A stretch of DNA of 64,000 nt. It comes from Chitinophaga agrisoli. GTDB taxonomy: Bacteria; Bacteroidota; Bacteroidia; Chitinophagales; Chitinophagaceae. The stretch is from positions 1,524,347 to 1,588,346 of the forward strand of contig NZ_VUOC01000001.1 in NCBI RefSeq assembly GCF_008386695.1. Direction: 5' to 3'. This document shows positions 44,084-54,900 of this stretch, piece by piece. The translations under genes were made by a program, and so were the position numbers. The notes beneath the pieces are model-generated. The model saw only the letters and a list, made by a program, of their open reading frames with translations, was not told where the DNA came from and searched no databases. Position 1 is the first letter of the stretch. Each line of letters begins with the position of its first letter.

Positions 44084-45344
44084 AGTGAGGGTTATTGAAC
44101 GTATAACAAAGTATTTGGTTTTTCAACGCTGGCTGCCCCTCTGTATGGCGGCTATGCTTGCGACTGCCAGCGTGCAGGCGCAGCATGGGCCCAACACCAT
44201 ACAGCAGGATACGGCCCTGAACCGTTTTTTCGCCGCCCTCCAGCAGGCAGATAGTAATGTAGTAAGCGTGCTGCACCTGGGCGATTCGCATATACAGGCA
44301 GGTTATTTTCCGGAAGCTACCTGCGCCGGGCTGCAACAGCAGTTTGGCAATGCCGGCCGGGGATGGGTATTTCCCTTTAACCTGGCAGGCACCAACGGAC
44401 CGGACGATTACCGCTGGAACAGCAACGTACGCTGGCAACCGGATAAGGTGATAGACCGTCACAAAGATTACGAACCAGGCCCCGGCGGCATCGTGATCAC
44501 CACGCAAAGCGCGGCGCCGGCATTGTCCTTTAACGGCCAGTCCGGCCAGGGACCGGATGATGAGGTGCATGTGGCAGAGCTGTTTTACGATGCAGGTACG
44601 GCCGGTGTACATGTAACGGCCCCGGATGCGGAGGTAGCGGTTACGCCCGTGCCTTATGCTGGTACGGAAACGCTGAGTATGGCCACCCTTACCTTCCAGG
44701 AAACGGTACAGTCCTTCCAGGCCCGCTGGGACAGCAATGGCAGCGCGCCGTTTCATTTTTACGGAGCCGTGTTGCGGAATGGGCACAACGGGGTACTGTA
44801 CCACGCTATCGGTATCAACGGCGCCATGTACCAGCATTATGTAGAAAGCAGCAGTACACTGGTCTCGCAGATGCAGGCGCTGCAGCCGCAACTGGTGATC
44901 ATCTCACTGGGCACCAACGAGGCTTATAGCGGGTTAAGCGCATCCGCTATAACAGAGCAGATAGACAATACCGTGCGGCTCATGCGGGAGCAGTTCCCGG
45001 AAGCCTGTTTTGTGTTGACCACGCCGCCGGAATGTATGCGCACCGCACGCCGGGCCTTCCGCAAAAAGGTGGGTAAAAAGTACCGTACCTACTACCGGAT
45101 CAGCTATTACCCAAATGCGGCCATCACCATGGTCACCCAGCAGATAGTCAGCTATTGCCGCAACAACGGCCTGGCCTGCTGGAATTTTAACGCGGTGAAC
45201 AGGTCCATGAAACAGGAGTTTGCCGGCGGCTGGGCGCAGGATCATATCCACTTCAATGCAAGGGGATACCAGCTGCAGGGCCGCCTCTTATCGCAGGCAT
45301 TGCAGGATGCCTACAAGACATACGCAGAAAAGAATCAACAATAG
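44055..45344 (+). CDS. Exported SGNH/GDSL hydrolase, second copy
   Basis: The 429-residue protein has a signal sequence ending near ATASVQA|Q. The SGNH core has S78 in LHLGDSHIQAGYF, the block III ISLGTNEAY (N in the oxyanion hole) and D396/H399 in QDHIHFNARG. It is related to the first copy but better conserved in block III. The ATG at 44055 overlaps the first copy by 29 bases; a GTG at 44085, one base after the upstream stop, gives a more normal signal peptide and may be the true start. Two SGNH enzymes with one MBOAT resemble PatA/PatB-type O-acetylation systems. Confidence 0.87.
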   Translation: MNISRRYTHKVRVIERITKYLVFQRWLPLCMAAMLATASVQAQHGPNTIQQDTALNRFFAALQQADSNVVSVLHLGDSHIQAGYFPEATCAGLQQQFGNAGRGWVFPFNLAGTNGPDDYRWNSNVRWQPDKVIDRHKDYEPGPGGIVITTQSAAPALSFNGQSGQGPDDEVHVAELFYDAGTAGVHVTAPDAEVAVTPVPYAGTETLSMATLTFQETVQSFQARWDSNGSAPFHFYGAVLRNGHNGVLYHAIGINGAMYQHYVESSSTLVSQMQALQPQLVIISLGTNEAYSGLSASAITEQIDNTVRLMREQFPEACFVLTTPPECMRTARRAFRKKVGKKYRTYYRISYYPNAAITMVTQQIVSYCRNNGLACWNFNAVNRSMKQEFAGGWAQDHIHFNARGYQLQGRLLSQALQDAYKTYAEKNQQ

Positions 45345-45359
45345 CATATCCATATACAG

Positions 45360-46847
45360 ATGATAGATCTTCAGAAACTGTTGGCCACTTTAGTGTACGA
45401 TCCTAAGGATCCTGTGCTGTTCAACAGTGCATTTTTCTTCTATTACTTTGCGGTATTCCTGTTCTGCTACCTGGCAGTAGCCGGCAGCAAAACCGGCCGG
45501 GTATGGGTGTTCACCCTGTTCTCCCTGTACTTTTTTTATAAAGCCTGCGGTTATTATGTAGGATTGGTCATGCTGTCCGCCATCGTGGATTTCAACCTCT
45601 CGCGGTGGATCTTCAAAGCGCAGCAACGGTCATTACGCGTATTCCTGCTGGTCTTTAGTATCGTCATCAATATAGGATTGCTCTTTTACTTCAAGTATAC
45701 GGACTTCTTCATCGGTATCATCAATGATGTAACCGCAGGTCATATCCAACCCTTGCATCTGTTGCTGCCCATCGGTATCTCCTTCTACACGTTTGAGAAC
45801 TTGAGTTACACGATAGACGTGTACCGGAAGGAATTTCCGCCGGTGGATAATTTCATGGATTACCTGTTCTTCCTTTCCTTTTTCCCTAAGTTGATGATGG
45901 GCCCCATTGTGCGCGCGGCAGACTTTATTCCGCAGATCTCAAAGCCTTATACCCTTAATTCAGAGGATATAGGCAAAGGGATGTATCTCATCATCAGCGG
46001 GCTGTTTAAGAAGATCATCATCTCGGATTTTATTTATCTCAACTTTGTTCAATACATCTTTGACGATCCATCCAAACATACCGGCCTGGAGTGCCTGCTG
46101 GGCGTATATGGTTATGCCCTGGTGATCTATTGCGACTTTTCCGGTTACTCGGATATGGCCATCGGCATTGCCCGCTGGACCGGCTTTAAGATACCCCCCA
46201 ACTTTGAAACGCCTTACCAGAGTGCCAACATTACAGAGTTCTGGCGCAGATGGCATATCTCCCTCTCGTCCTGGCTGCGCGATTACCTGTACATACCATT
46301 GGGTGGCAACCGTAAAGGCAAGGTGCGTCAGTATGTAAACCTGGCGCTAACAATGCTGATAGGCGGCTTCTGGCATGGCGCCAGCTGGAACTTCATCTTC
46401 TGGGGCGGCCTGCATGGCGTTGCCCTGGGCGTGGATAAGATCCGCATAGACTACCTGAAGCGTACTGGCAAAACATTCAACGGCTTTAGCAAACACCTGT
46501 TCAAAGTGCTGGGTATATTGCTCACCTTCCATTTTGTATGCTTCTGCTGGATCTTCTTTAAAGCATCCACTTTCCATGATGCCTGGGCCTTGGTACACCA
46601 GATCGTGTACGATTTCCAGCCGGCTATCTGGTTTGATCTGTACCAGGGGTACACCACCGTATTTGCCCTGATGCTGCTGGGCTTTATCCTGCACTTTGTA
46701 TCCGCTGCCGGCGGACAGCATACCATGGAGCGGGCTATGGCCAAAGTACCGGTATGGGGCAATGTGGCTATCATGGTAGCGTTCATCTGGCTGTTGATCC
46801 AGGTAAAGACCACCCAGCCCATGATCCCGATCTATTTCCAGTTTTAG
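45360..46847 (+). CDS. MBOAT-family O-acyltransferase (PatA/AlgI/DltB type)
   Basis: The 495-residue protein has ten or more membrane segments. The catalytic histidine is H339 in GGFWHGASWNF, with LPIGISFYTFENLSYTIDVYR, FFPKLMMGPIVRAADF and ITEFWRRWHISLSSWLRDYLYIPLGGN as further family marks. MBOAT proteins pass acyl (usually acetyl) groups across the inner membrane to a partner that puts them on a polymer. The preceding SGNH genes (15-base gap) are the likely partners. The target may be peptidoglycan, given the glucosaminidase in the operon, or an exopolysaccharide. Confidence 0.93.
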   Translation: MIDLQKLLATLVYDPKDPVLFNSAFFFYYFAVFLFCYLAVAGSKTGRVWVFTLFSLYFFYKACGYYVGLVMLSAIVDFNLSRWIFKAQQRSLRVFLLVFSIVINIGLLFYFKYTDFFIGIINDVTAGHIQPLHLLLPIGISFYTFENLSYTIDVYRKEFPPVDNFMDYLFFLSFFPKLMMGPIVRAADFIPQISKPYTLNSEDIGKGMYLIISGLFKKIIISDFIYLNFVQYIFDDPSKHTGLECLLGVYGYALVIYCDFSGYSDMAIGIARWTGFKIPPNFETPYQSANITEFWRRWHISLSSWLRDYLYIPLGGNRKGKVRQYVNLALTMLIGGFWHGASWNFIFWGGLHGVALGVDKIRIDYLKRTGKTFNGFSKHLFKVLGILLTFHFVCFCWIFFKASTFHDAWALVHQIVYDFQPAIWFDLYQGYTTVFALMLLGFILHFVSAAGGQHTMERAMAKVPVWGNVAIMVAFIWLLIQVKTTQPMIPIYFQF

Positions 46848-46855
46848 TACATTTG
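46848..46855 (+). promoter_or_regulatory. -7 box of the porin gene
   Basis: TACATTTG, an exact TAnnTTTG, begins one base after the MBOAT stop codon. The start near 46860 gives a leader of about 15 bases, so the porin may be expressed apart from the operon before it. Confidence 0.6.
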
Positions 46856-46874
46856 CTCCCAAATTCTGTGCTGT

Positions 46875-48200
46875 ATGCGAACATTCAAGTGCCTGCTGGT
46901 GCTGTTACCGTTATTACTGCTGTCTGTAATTTCCAGGGCGCAATTCCTCATGGACATGATAGACACCACCACGGAACTGGGCAAGGGCATGTTCTCCATG
47001 TATAAAAAATACGATGCGCTGCGTTTCAGCGGTTATATACAACCACAATTCCAATACATAAGCAGCAAAGGCGCTAAAAGCTTTTCCGGCGGCGATTTCC
47101 CGGCGGCGGTAAATAACCGCTTCACCCTGCGTCGCGGCCGTTTACGGGTAGATTATGAGCGGCATAATGACGACGGTACACCCAGCGTACTGTTTGCCTT
47201 CCAGTTCGATGGTACGGAAAGAGGCGTCTTTATCCGCGATTTCTATGGCCGTTTCTTTGAACATAAATGGGATGTGTTGTCCATTTCCGGCGGCATGTTT
47301 GCCCGCCCCTTTGGTTATGAGGTAAACCTGGCCTCCGCAGATCGCGAAAGCCCGGAACGCGGCCGTATGTCGCAGCTGCTCATGCGTACAGAGCGGGACC
47401 TGGGCGCTATGATCTCCTTTGAGCCCCGCCGCAAAGACCACCCGCTACGTTTCCTGAAAATAGACGCTGGCCTGTTTAACGGCCAGGGCTTGTCCGGCCC
47501 TTCAGACTTTGACAGTCATAAAGACCTCATTGCCCGCATCGCCCTTAAGCCGGTAGCCCTCAATGCCAGCGGCTGGAAGCTCTCGGGTGGTATCTCTACC
47601 CTATACGGCGGCATGCAGCAGTTTACCAAATACATCTACCGTAGTGGTAACGGTCCAAACGGCCATGAAGGTTTTATGGTGGATTCTGCGGTAACAAATG
47701 AGGGTAAGATAGCGCCCCGCCATTATTACGGAGCAGATGTGCAGCTAAGGATCCCTAATAAAAAAGGTTTTACAGAGCTCCGGGCAGAGTACCTGCGCGG
47801 CACCCAAACGGCTACCGCCGCCAGCAGCGAAACACCGGGTACCATACCGGTAGATGCTATTGGCAACCATGCCCCCTTATACATTCGTAAATTTGATGGC
47901 GCTTACATCTATTTCCTGCAGCACCTGGGCAGCCCGGAGCATCAGATCGCATTGAAGTACGATTGGTACGATCCTAACCTGGCGCTTAGCGGTCACCAGA
48001 TTGGCCAGGCAAATACCAACACCACAGAGGCAGATATCCGCTTCGATACCTTTGGGGCCGGTTATCTCTATTATGTGAACGAACACCTTAAAATAACACT
48101 GTGGTATGACCTTGTCAGGAATGAATCAACAGACCTGCAAGGTTATACCACAGATGTAAAGGATAATGTATTTACCTGCCGGCTCCAGTACCGGTTCTGA
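46875..48200 (+). CDS. Outer-membrane porin, phosphate-selective porin O/P-like
   Basis: The 441-residue protein has a signal peptide (LLVLLPLLLLSVISRA|Q) and a mature part of alternating beta-strands that fits a 16-strand barrel. Family-like stretches are LRFSGYIQPQFQYIS, NNRFTLRRGRLRVDYE, FARPFGYEVNLASADRESPERGRMSQ and the C-terminal FTCRLQYRF ending in an aromatic residue, as outer-membrane proteins need for insertion. The label phosphate-selective is the family name (PF07396) and not shown for this protein. It is convergent with the FAD oxidoreductase gene, nine bases away. Confidence 0.85.
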   Translation: MRTFKCLLVLLPLLLLSVISRAQFLMDMIDTTTELGKGMFSMYKKYDALRFSGYIQPQFQYISSKGAKSFSGGDFPAAVNNRFTLRRGRLRVDYERHNDDGTPSVLFAFQFDGTERGVFIRDFYGRFFEHKWDVLSISGGMFARPFGYEVNLASADRESPERGRMSQLLMRTERDLGAMISFEPRRKDHPLRFLKIDAGLFNGQGLSGPSDFDSHKDLIARIALKPVALNASGWKLSGGISTLYGGMQQFTKYIYRSGNGPNGHEGFMVDSAVTNEGKIAPRHYYGADVQLRIPNKKGFTELRAEYLRGTQTATAASSETPGTIPVDAIGNHAPLYIRKFDGAYIYFLQHLGSPEHQIALKYDWYDPNLALSGHQIGQANTNTTEADIRFDTFGAGYLYYVNEHLKITLWYDLVRNESTDLQGYTTDVKDNVFTCRLQYRF

Positions 48201-48209
48201 TCATTTTAC

Positions 48210-50198
48210 TCATTTACTGGGCACACATAACACCGCATCCGCCATCAGATCCCCCTGTACGCCATCCGGCAACGCAAGGTCTATAGTATAAGGGCTGCCG
48301 CTCTTATACTCATAGGTCCCCAGGGATATCCATTCATTAGGATGCTCTTCCAGCGCCACCGTTTCCGTTTTTTTGCCGCCTGCCGCAGTGATCGTAAAGG
48401 CGGCAGAAGGCGCTTTACCCTGCCTGCCGGTGTTATAGTAATAGATAGTATAGCGGGCATTGTGCTGCATGGGTGGTGCAAATCGCAGTGTCTTTTTATC
48501 CGTGCCGGCCGGCGCATAGGTAACAGAGGTACCATAGTTACCTGGCGCTTTGATCTTCTTCCATTCACCGGTGTGTTGTATATAACCGGCATCGGCGTCA
48601 TCCACCAGTACTTCCGGTATGCTGCCGTCTGCCAGCGGGTCTTGTTTCAGCTTTTGCTGCAGCGCTGTTATATCTACCGCCTGTATGGTTTGTTTGTTAT
48701 TAATGGCCATTACAGCTGCTACGGCAGATGACTGGCCCAGCACCATAAACACCGGCTCCATACGGATAGAGCCATAGGCAATATGGGTAGCGGATAAACA
48801 TACCGGTACCAGCAGGTTCTTACACTCGCTGGCTTTAGGCGTCAGAGAACGGTAGGCAATAGGGTAGGGGCCAGGGGTGCCCATCTGCACATCGCCTTCA
48901 TTCTTTACCATGCCGTTTACCACCACGCGTTGGCAGTTGTGGGAGTCCATAGTGTAGGCGGCCATACCAATAGCGTCTTTTACTACTTCTTTTCCCTGGC
49001 AATTAGCCTGCGTCATTACATAATCGCCTATCATACGGCGGGCTTCCCTTACATACAGCTGAAAGGACCAGTTGCCATTATCCGTATACTCATCCTTGGG
49101 GTAGCCCCATTTCAGCATCAGCTGGCGCACGCTGGCCGGCACGTGGGTATCATGCCCCAGGAAGTAGAGCAGCCCTTTGTTATAATCCTCATGTTTTTTG
49201 ATGATCTGTTGGCGCTTGGCATAATCAGCCTCCGGATAATCATAGTTCATGCCTATCATGTCTGTAGAGAACGGGCCGTTATTGTTGATATCTGTTTTGT
49301 GATTAGGCATCAGGTCAAATTTCAATCCGCCCCAAAGGCTGGTCCATGGCTTTACGGCCATTACCCGCAGCACCAGTTCAAACTGGGTGGAGTCGTAGTT
49401 ATCCGGCCGGGTAATGGGAATACGGTTAGCCGGATCATCCGTCAGGCAAATACGGTAGTTATAAGCCTGTACTTTTTTATCGCCGCTGCCGTGATCCGCA
49501 AGCGGCTGGGCGCTAATGCCCCATAACAGGCCGCTGGCGGGTTTGCCCGGCTCTTTATAGGGGTCAATCCCATCCGGGAACTGGTGTTTATCCAGCAGCT
49601 GCACGCCGTCGTAGGTTTCGTTATACTGGCTGTTGGCTTCGCGGCCTACGGTATAACTTACGCCGGCCTTGGCCATCAGATCGCCTTCATAGCTGCAGTC
49701 AATGAACATTTTTGCCTTAATGGTACGTTGGGCGCCGCCATTGGTGCTTTTCAGGGTAATGGATTGTATGGCCCCCTGCTGTTTTTGCGCGGCGGTAATG
49801 TAGTAGTTATACAGTACCGGCGCCTGGGCTTTCTGTATGTATTCCTTGAGTATATCCTCTGCCACATGCGGCTCAAAGATCCATTGTTCAAACTTGCCGT
49901 AGTGCATGCCTACGCGGCGGTAAAAATCCCGCGCCAGGCCGGTAATGGCGAATTTGTTGCCAATATCTGTATAGCCTAATCCGCCGCTGGTCATACCGCC
50001 CAGGTGTTTACCAGGTTCTATCAGTAATACCGTTTTTCCCATCTTTTTGGCGGTGTAGGCGGCCGTTACGCCGGCAGCAGTGCCGCCATAGATACAGATG
50101 TCATAAGTGTCCGCTTGCTGCGCGGTAGCGGGCCGGTAATGCATCATCAGCAGCAACGTGGCTAGCAGTAGGTTTCCTGTTCGTTTGCTTAGGTTCAT
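48210..50198 (-). CDS. Secreted FAD-dependent oxidoreductase with C-terminal golvesin/xanthan-lyase-like domain
   Basis: The 662-residue protein has a signal peptide (LLLATLLLMMHYRPATA|Q). The FAD_oxidored domain (PF12831 type) starts with YDICIYGGTAAGVTAAYTAKKMG and TVLLIEPGKHLGGMTSGGLG, then FIDCSYEGDLMAKAGVSYTVGRE and a late MEPVFMVLGQSSAVAAVMA. From about residue 535 a beta-sandwich follows (VDDADAGYIQHTGEW, RYTIYYYNTGRQG), like the C-terminal domain of golvesins and proteins labelled xanthan lyase. Substrate unknown; a polysaccharide or sugar acid is likely because of the upstream susCD. It is the last gene of the operon, 20 bases after susD. Confidence 0.88.
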   Translation of the reverse strand: MNLSKRTGNLLLATLLLMMHYRPATAQQADTYDICIYGGTAAGVTAAYTAKKMGKTVLLIEPGKHLGGMTSGGLGYTDIGNKFAITGLARDFYRRVGMHYGKFEQWIFEPHVAEDILKEYIQKAQAPVLYNYYITAAQKQQGAIQSITLKSTNGGAQRTIKAKMFIDCSYEGDLMAKAGVSYTVGREANSQYNETYDGVQLLDKHQFPDGIDPYKEPGKPASGLLWGISAQPLADHGSGDKKVQAYNYRICLTDDPANRIPITRPDNYDSTQFELVLRVMAVKPWTSLWGGLKFDLMPNHKTDINNNGPFSTDMIGMNYDYPEADYAKRQQIIKKHEDYNKGLLYFLGHDTHVPASVRQLMLKWGYPKDEYTDNGNWSFQLYVREARRMIGDYVMTQANCQGKEVVKDAIGMAAYTMDSHNCQRVVVNGMVKNEGDVQMGTPGPYPIAYRSLTPKASECKNLLVPVCLSATHIAYGSIRMEPVFMVLGQSSAVAAVMAINNKQTIQAVDITALQQKLKQDPLADGSIPEVLVDDADAGYIQHTGEWKKIKAPGNYGTSVTYAPAGTDKKTLRFAPPMQHNARYTIYYYNTGRQGKAPSAAFTITAAGGKKTETVALEEHPNEWISLGTYEYKSGSPYTIDLALPDGVQGDLMADAVLCVPSK

Positions 50199-50218
50199 AT
50201 CAATCAGTTTTGTCGTGT

Positions 50219-51940
50219 TTATTTATATCCCGGGTTCTGTGTTAACGTTGGCTGCCCATTCAGGTAGCTGTTCTGAATTTCCGTTTGCGGTATGGGGTAA
50301 TACTCATCCTCTCCCTTGGTAAAGATGGCCCCTTTAAGATATACTCTTTTAATGGATTCTTTAGCCAGGTAAGCATTCAATTCTGTGTCTGCAATACCCC
50401 AGCGCACCAGGTCAAAGATGCGGTGCCCCTCCATGGCCAGCTCCAGCTTGCTTTCAAAACGTACGGCTTTCAGTGCCTCCGTTTTAGAGGTCCAGGGCGT
50501 TTGATAGATCTCTACGTGATAATTAGCCGCCGGTGTGCCATCCGGCTCCTGCACATAACAGCCATTCTTGGCGCGGGTACGCAGCATATTTACATACTCC
50601 CGGGCCTTATCCGGTGAGCCTATCTCTGCTTCACACTCCGCGGCCCACAGGATCACTTCTGCCAGGCGCAACAGTTTTACGTTATTGGCCACGGCGGTAG
50701 GGCTGGAGGCGTCAGAGAACTTGCCCTGCTGCTCTTTATAGTACACATTCTTTTTAGGGCTGTAAGGTCCGGCATAGGCCTGGTTACGGATCCAGGCGGC
50801 GCCGGGGTGCGGGCCCCAGTCCAGGTAGGGAATGCCCCTGCGGCCTACCGTCCAGTCCAGCCGGGGATCCAGCGCACCGGTGTACGGCGTGAATGGCTGG
50901 TCAGAAGGAATGCCTTCGTCATTCTTCACATCCTCATTGTTATAGGTATCAAGGAATGGCAAACCATTCACATCCGTTCTATAAGAATTTACCAGGTCCT
51001 GGCTGGGCTGGAACGTACCACAGCATTTACCCGGACCGCCGGTGTAAGGGTAGTTCAGCACATCGCCGCCATTGCCATTGGCCCCTTTGGCGCCATCGTT
51101 TACAGAGGTCTGCGCTTCCAGTATGGCTTCTGCACTGTTCTTGGTATCCGGGTTAAAATTGGCGTGGTAGCAGTCATTCAGCTGGTACTTAACGCCGCGG
51201 GCGTTTTTGCCGTTTAATATCACCGCTTCTATCAATGGTTTTGCCTCCGCAAACTTACGCTGGTACATATATGCTTTTGCCAGGTAAGCGGTGGCGGCCC
51301 ATTTGTTCACACGGCCTATCATATCCTGCGTTTCCGGAAGGTTATCTGCGGCATACTGCAGATCAGCTGTAATATCCGGCCATATATCCCGGTCGTTGGG
51401 GATCTTGGGATTCAGGTCCGTAACGCTGTCACTCACATACGGCACATTATTCCAGAGCTTTTTGGCTTCAAAATGATAGAAGCCCCGCAGAAAGCGCGCC
51501 TGGGCAGATACGTTCTTCTTCTCATCGTCCGTCATATCCTCCACCTTACGCAGCACCTTCAGCGTATTATTGGCCCTTACTACGCCTTCATACAGCGTGC
51601 GCCATTTGCCCAGGTAATAGTTATCAGATGGGTTGGATTCATATCGTTCTATGTTATTAATATCCGGTTGACTGCTCGGATCAGCGCCCTTATGGGCATC
51701 ACCGCCGCGTATGCTGCCAAAGCTCCAGTTAGAGGCGGTTTGTTCATAGCTGCCGCCGGCGCCTATACCGTCCAGCAGCGAGTAAGCGCCTACCAGGATG
51801 GCATTTACGCCTTTTTTATTAGCCAGCGCATTTTCATCAAGGGAGAGCGGCTGTTTGTCCAGGAAACCCTTGGAACATTGCCAGTTGCAGAGCAACAACA
51901 GACCGGCGAAAAAAAGCAGGTATTTAAACAGTGCTTTCAT
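50219..51940 (-). CDS. SusD/RagB-family outer-membrane lipoprotein
   Basis: The 573-residue surface lipoprotein caps the SusC pore and binds its substrate. The signal ends in LLLLCNWQC; the lipidated residue is probably C22, followed by SKGFLDKQPLS, the typical SusD start. Family marks are YEGVVRANNTLK, ARFLRGFYHFEAKKLW, AYLAKAYMYQRKF and the C-terminal RLAEVILWAAECEAEIG, ALKAVRFESKLELAMEGHRIFDLVRWG and PIPQTEI. Length is normal. It lies 26 bases after susC in the same operon. The ligand is not readable from sequence. Confidence 0.95.
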   Translation of the reverse strand: MKALFKYLLFFAGLLLLCNWQCSKGFLDKQPLSLDENALANKKGVNAILVGAYSLLDGIGAGGSYEQTASNWSFGSIRGGDAHKGADPSSQPDINNIERYESNPSDNYYLGKWRTLYEGVVRANNTLKVLRKVEDMTDDEKKNVSAQARFLRGFYHFEAKKLWNNVPYVSDSVTDLNPKIPNDRDIWPDITADLQYAADNLPETQDMIGRVNKWAATAYLAKAYMYQRKFAEAKPLIEAVILNGKNARGVKYQLNDCYHANFNPDTKNSAEAILEAQTSVNDGAKGANGNGGDVLNYPYTGGPGKCCGTFQPSQDLVNSYRTDVNGLPFLDTYNNEDVKNDEGIPSDQPFTPYTGALDPRLDWTVGRRGIPYLDWGPHPGAAWIRNQAYAGPYSPKKNVYYKEQQGKFSDASSPTAVANNVKLLRLAEVILWAAECEAEIGSPDKAREYVNMLRTRAKNGCYVQEPDGTPAANYHVEIYQTPWTSKTEALKAVRFESKLELAMEGHRIFDLVRWGIADTELNAYLAKESIKRVYLKGAIFTKGEDEYYPIPQTEIQNSYLNGQPTLTQNPGYK

Positions 51941-51966
51941 ATGTAATGATTTTGGATGGTCAGTAA

Positions 51967-54900
51967 TTAAAAACTAAGCGAAATGCCTACCAGTACTTGC
52001 CGCGCATTGGGATAAAAACCATAATCCACGCCTTTGTTAAGATCGCCGCCGCCGGTAAAATCCGCATTCATAATATCCGGGTCCAATCCGCTGTACGAGG
52101 TAATGGTGAACAGGTTGGTGGCCTGTACATAGATCCGCAGCTGGTCTATATTTACGCGCCGTAATAAAGCAGTAGAGAAAGTATATCCAATTTGCAGGTT
52201 CTTGGCCCGCAGATAGGAGCCGTCTTCTATATAGTAACTATGCGAGATACCGTTGCTGATATTATCATTGGCATCCAGTATAGGCAGTTTCGCATTGGGA
52301 TTATCCGGCCGCCAGGAGTCGTACAGCATGCGTTTGCTGCGGTTGCCGGCAAAGGTTTGAAAATCCGTATAGTATTTGGTGATATTATAGATATCATTAC
52401 CCTGTGAGCCGTACAGGTACAGGTTCAGGTCAAAATGATGCCAGGCCAGGCTAATGTTAAAACCATACGTGAAATCAGGATGCGGATTGCCGATGAACGT
52501 ACGGTCTGCCAGCGTAACAGAGCCATCGCCGTTCATATCCTTCAGTTTATACTTACCTACGAATTTAGCCGGGTTGTTTTTATCCATACCGGTTTGCAGG
52601 GCATGCGCCTTTACCTCTCCCTCATTTTGAAAAATGCCTTCTATCTGGTAGCCGTAGAACATAGATACCGGCTGTCCTTTCTGGGTAAGCGTAATAGTGC
52701 CATAGCGGGTGCCGCCGCTGAAGATCTGTTCTGTGCCGGAATCGCCCAGGCGCAGCACTTCATTTTTATAATGGCTGAAGGTGAGGCCGAATTCATATTG
52801 TAAGTCACCAGCCTTATCCCGGTAATTCAGACCCAGGTCAATACCCGTATTACGCATATCGCCAATATTCACAAAAGGCGCATTGCCGCGGCCTGCCAGG
52901 GCAGTTAGCTGAGGTTGCGTGAGCATGCCGTTGGTACGGCGGTCGTACCACTCCGCATTTACTTCCAGGCGGTTTTTAAACAGCGCAAGGTCTAATCCTA
53001 TATTGGTCATTACGGTAGATTCCCATACCGTAGCCGGGTTGCCCAGGTTAGCCAGGTAATAGCCTATCACGGTACTGTTGCTGGTGCCGCCCAGGTCATA
53101 GTTGGAATTGCCGGGTGCTGTGCCGTATTCATAGGCATAGTTATACGCCCGCGGTATCTCCTGGTTACCGGTAGAGCCTACGCCGGCGCGCAGCTTCAGC
53201 TCATCCAGCCAGGTCACGCCTTTCAGGAAAGGTTCTTCAGAAAGCCGCCATCCCACGCTGGCTGCGGGAAAAATACCATAACGCTCTGCCGGCGCAAAGC
53301 GGGAAACGCCATCCCTGCGCAGGATACCGGTAAACAGGTATTTATCGTGAAAAGAATAATCAATACGGCCAAACATAGAGGCCAGCGCTGTCTCGGTCCG
53401 GGTGCTGGCATTGGTCTGCGTACTGGGGTCGCCGTTATTGAGGTTCCAGATTTGCTGCGAGGTGCTGAAATAATTCACCCGGCTGCCGCTCAGGTCACGG
53501 CCGTTCTCAGAAATGGCTTCTGTGCCTAGCAAAACATTCAGGGAATGATAACCCAGTATCTTCTTATAGGTAAGTGTATTGGTAAACACCCAGCGCAGGT
53601 TATAGCTGGCGTTTTCGCTAAAGGAATTATTAGCAGATGGTTCTGAATGCTCCGGGTTCAGGTAACTAAAGCCATAGCCGTTGCTGGTAGTATAGTCAAT
53701 ACCAAAACTGGAACGGAACTGCAAACCTTTCAGCAGCGTGATCTCTGTATAGGCATTACCAAAAGCGCGGAAACCTTTTGTCTTATTATCCTTACCTCTG
53801 TATAATAGCGCGTATGGATTAGAGGCATTACCCAAACCAGCCCCGCGGGTACCCGCAAAATTGCCGGCTATATCATATACAGGGATAATAGGCGGCAGGC
53901 GCATAGCGTTTACAATGGCATTACCTTCCCCGCTGCCATAGTTACCGCCTGTGGATTCTGTAAAAGCCACCTGCAGGTTCTCGCCAAACTTGATGTTTTT
54001 CTTCACCAGCAGCGACGTATTGATACGGGCAGAGTAGCGCTTGAAATAAGTATATGCCAATATACCCTGCTGGTTAAAATAATTAAGACCAAAAGCATAA
54101 TTACCCTTATCCGTGCCGCCAGAGCCGGTGAGCTGGTGGTTCTGTATAGACGCGGGGGAGAAGATCTGTTTATACCAGTCTGTGCCCGCCTGGTTGGCCT
54201 TTACGATCTGGTTAGTGGCCAGGTCATATTTACTTTCATCCACCTGCCCCTCTTGTTTACCTGCAGGCAGTATATAATAGGGGACCACTGCATCCTGGCC
54301 GTTGCCAAACTGTGGGTGATTAGGATTGCCGTTGGCGGTTATCTGGCCGGCATTTCTAAGACTGGTCCAGGTAAGGTCAGCCCATTCGCGGGTATCCAGC
54401 AGATCCGGCCCTTTGCCTGGATACTGCATGCCGTAATAAGCATCGTAGGCTATTTTAGAGGTGCCTGCCTTGCCTTTTTTCGTGGTGATGATCACCACGC
54501 CATTGCTGGCCTGCGCGCCGTAAATAGAGGCGGAGGCGGCGTCCTTCAGCACCTGTATGGATTCAATATCATTCGGGTTCAGGCTGTTCAGGCTCTGGCT
54601 GCGGGTAGATACGCCGTCAATTACATACAGCGGCCCGTTATCATTGATAGTGCCTATACCGCGTATACGCATAGCCACGCCGGCGCCGGGTGCGCCATTA
54701 CTGGTAACCGTTACGCCCGCGGCCCTGCCCTGCAGCTGCTGCCCAAAATTGCCGGCCGGTGTAGACAGCAGGTCTTTGGTATTTACTACCGCTACGGAAC
54801 CGGTGATGTCTTTTTTCTGCTGCGTGGTATAACCGGTCACCACTACCTCAGAAAGCGAGCTGGTACCGGAGGATAGCGTTACATGCGCCGTGCTTTTATC

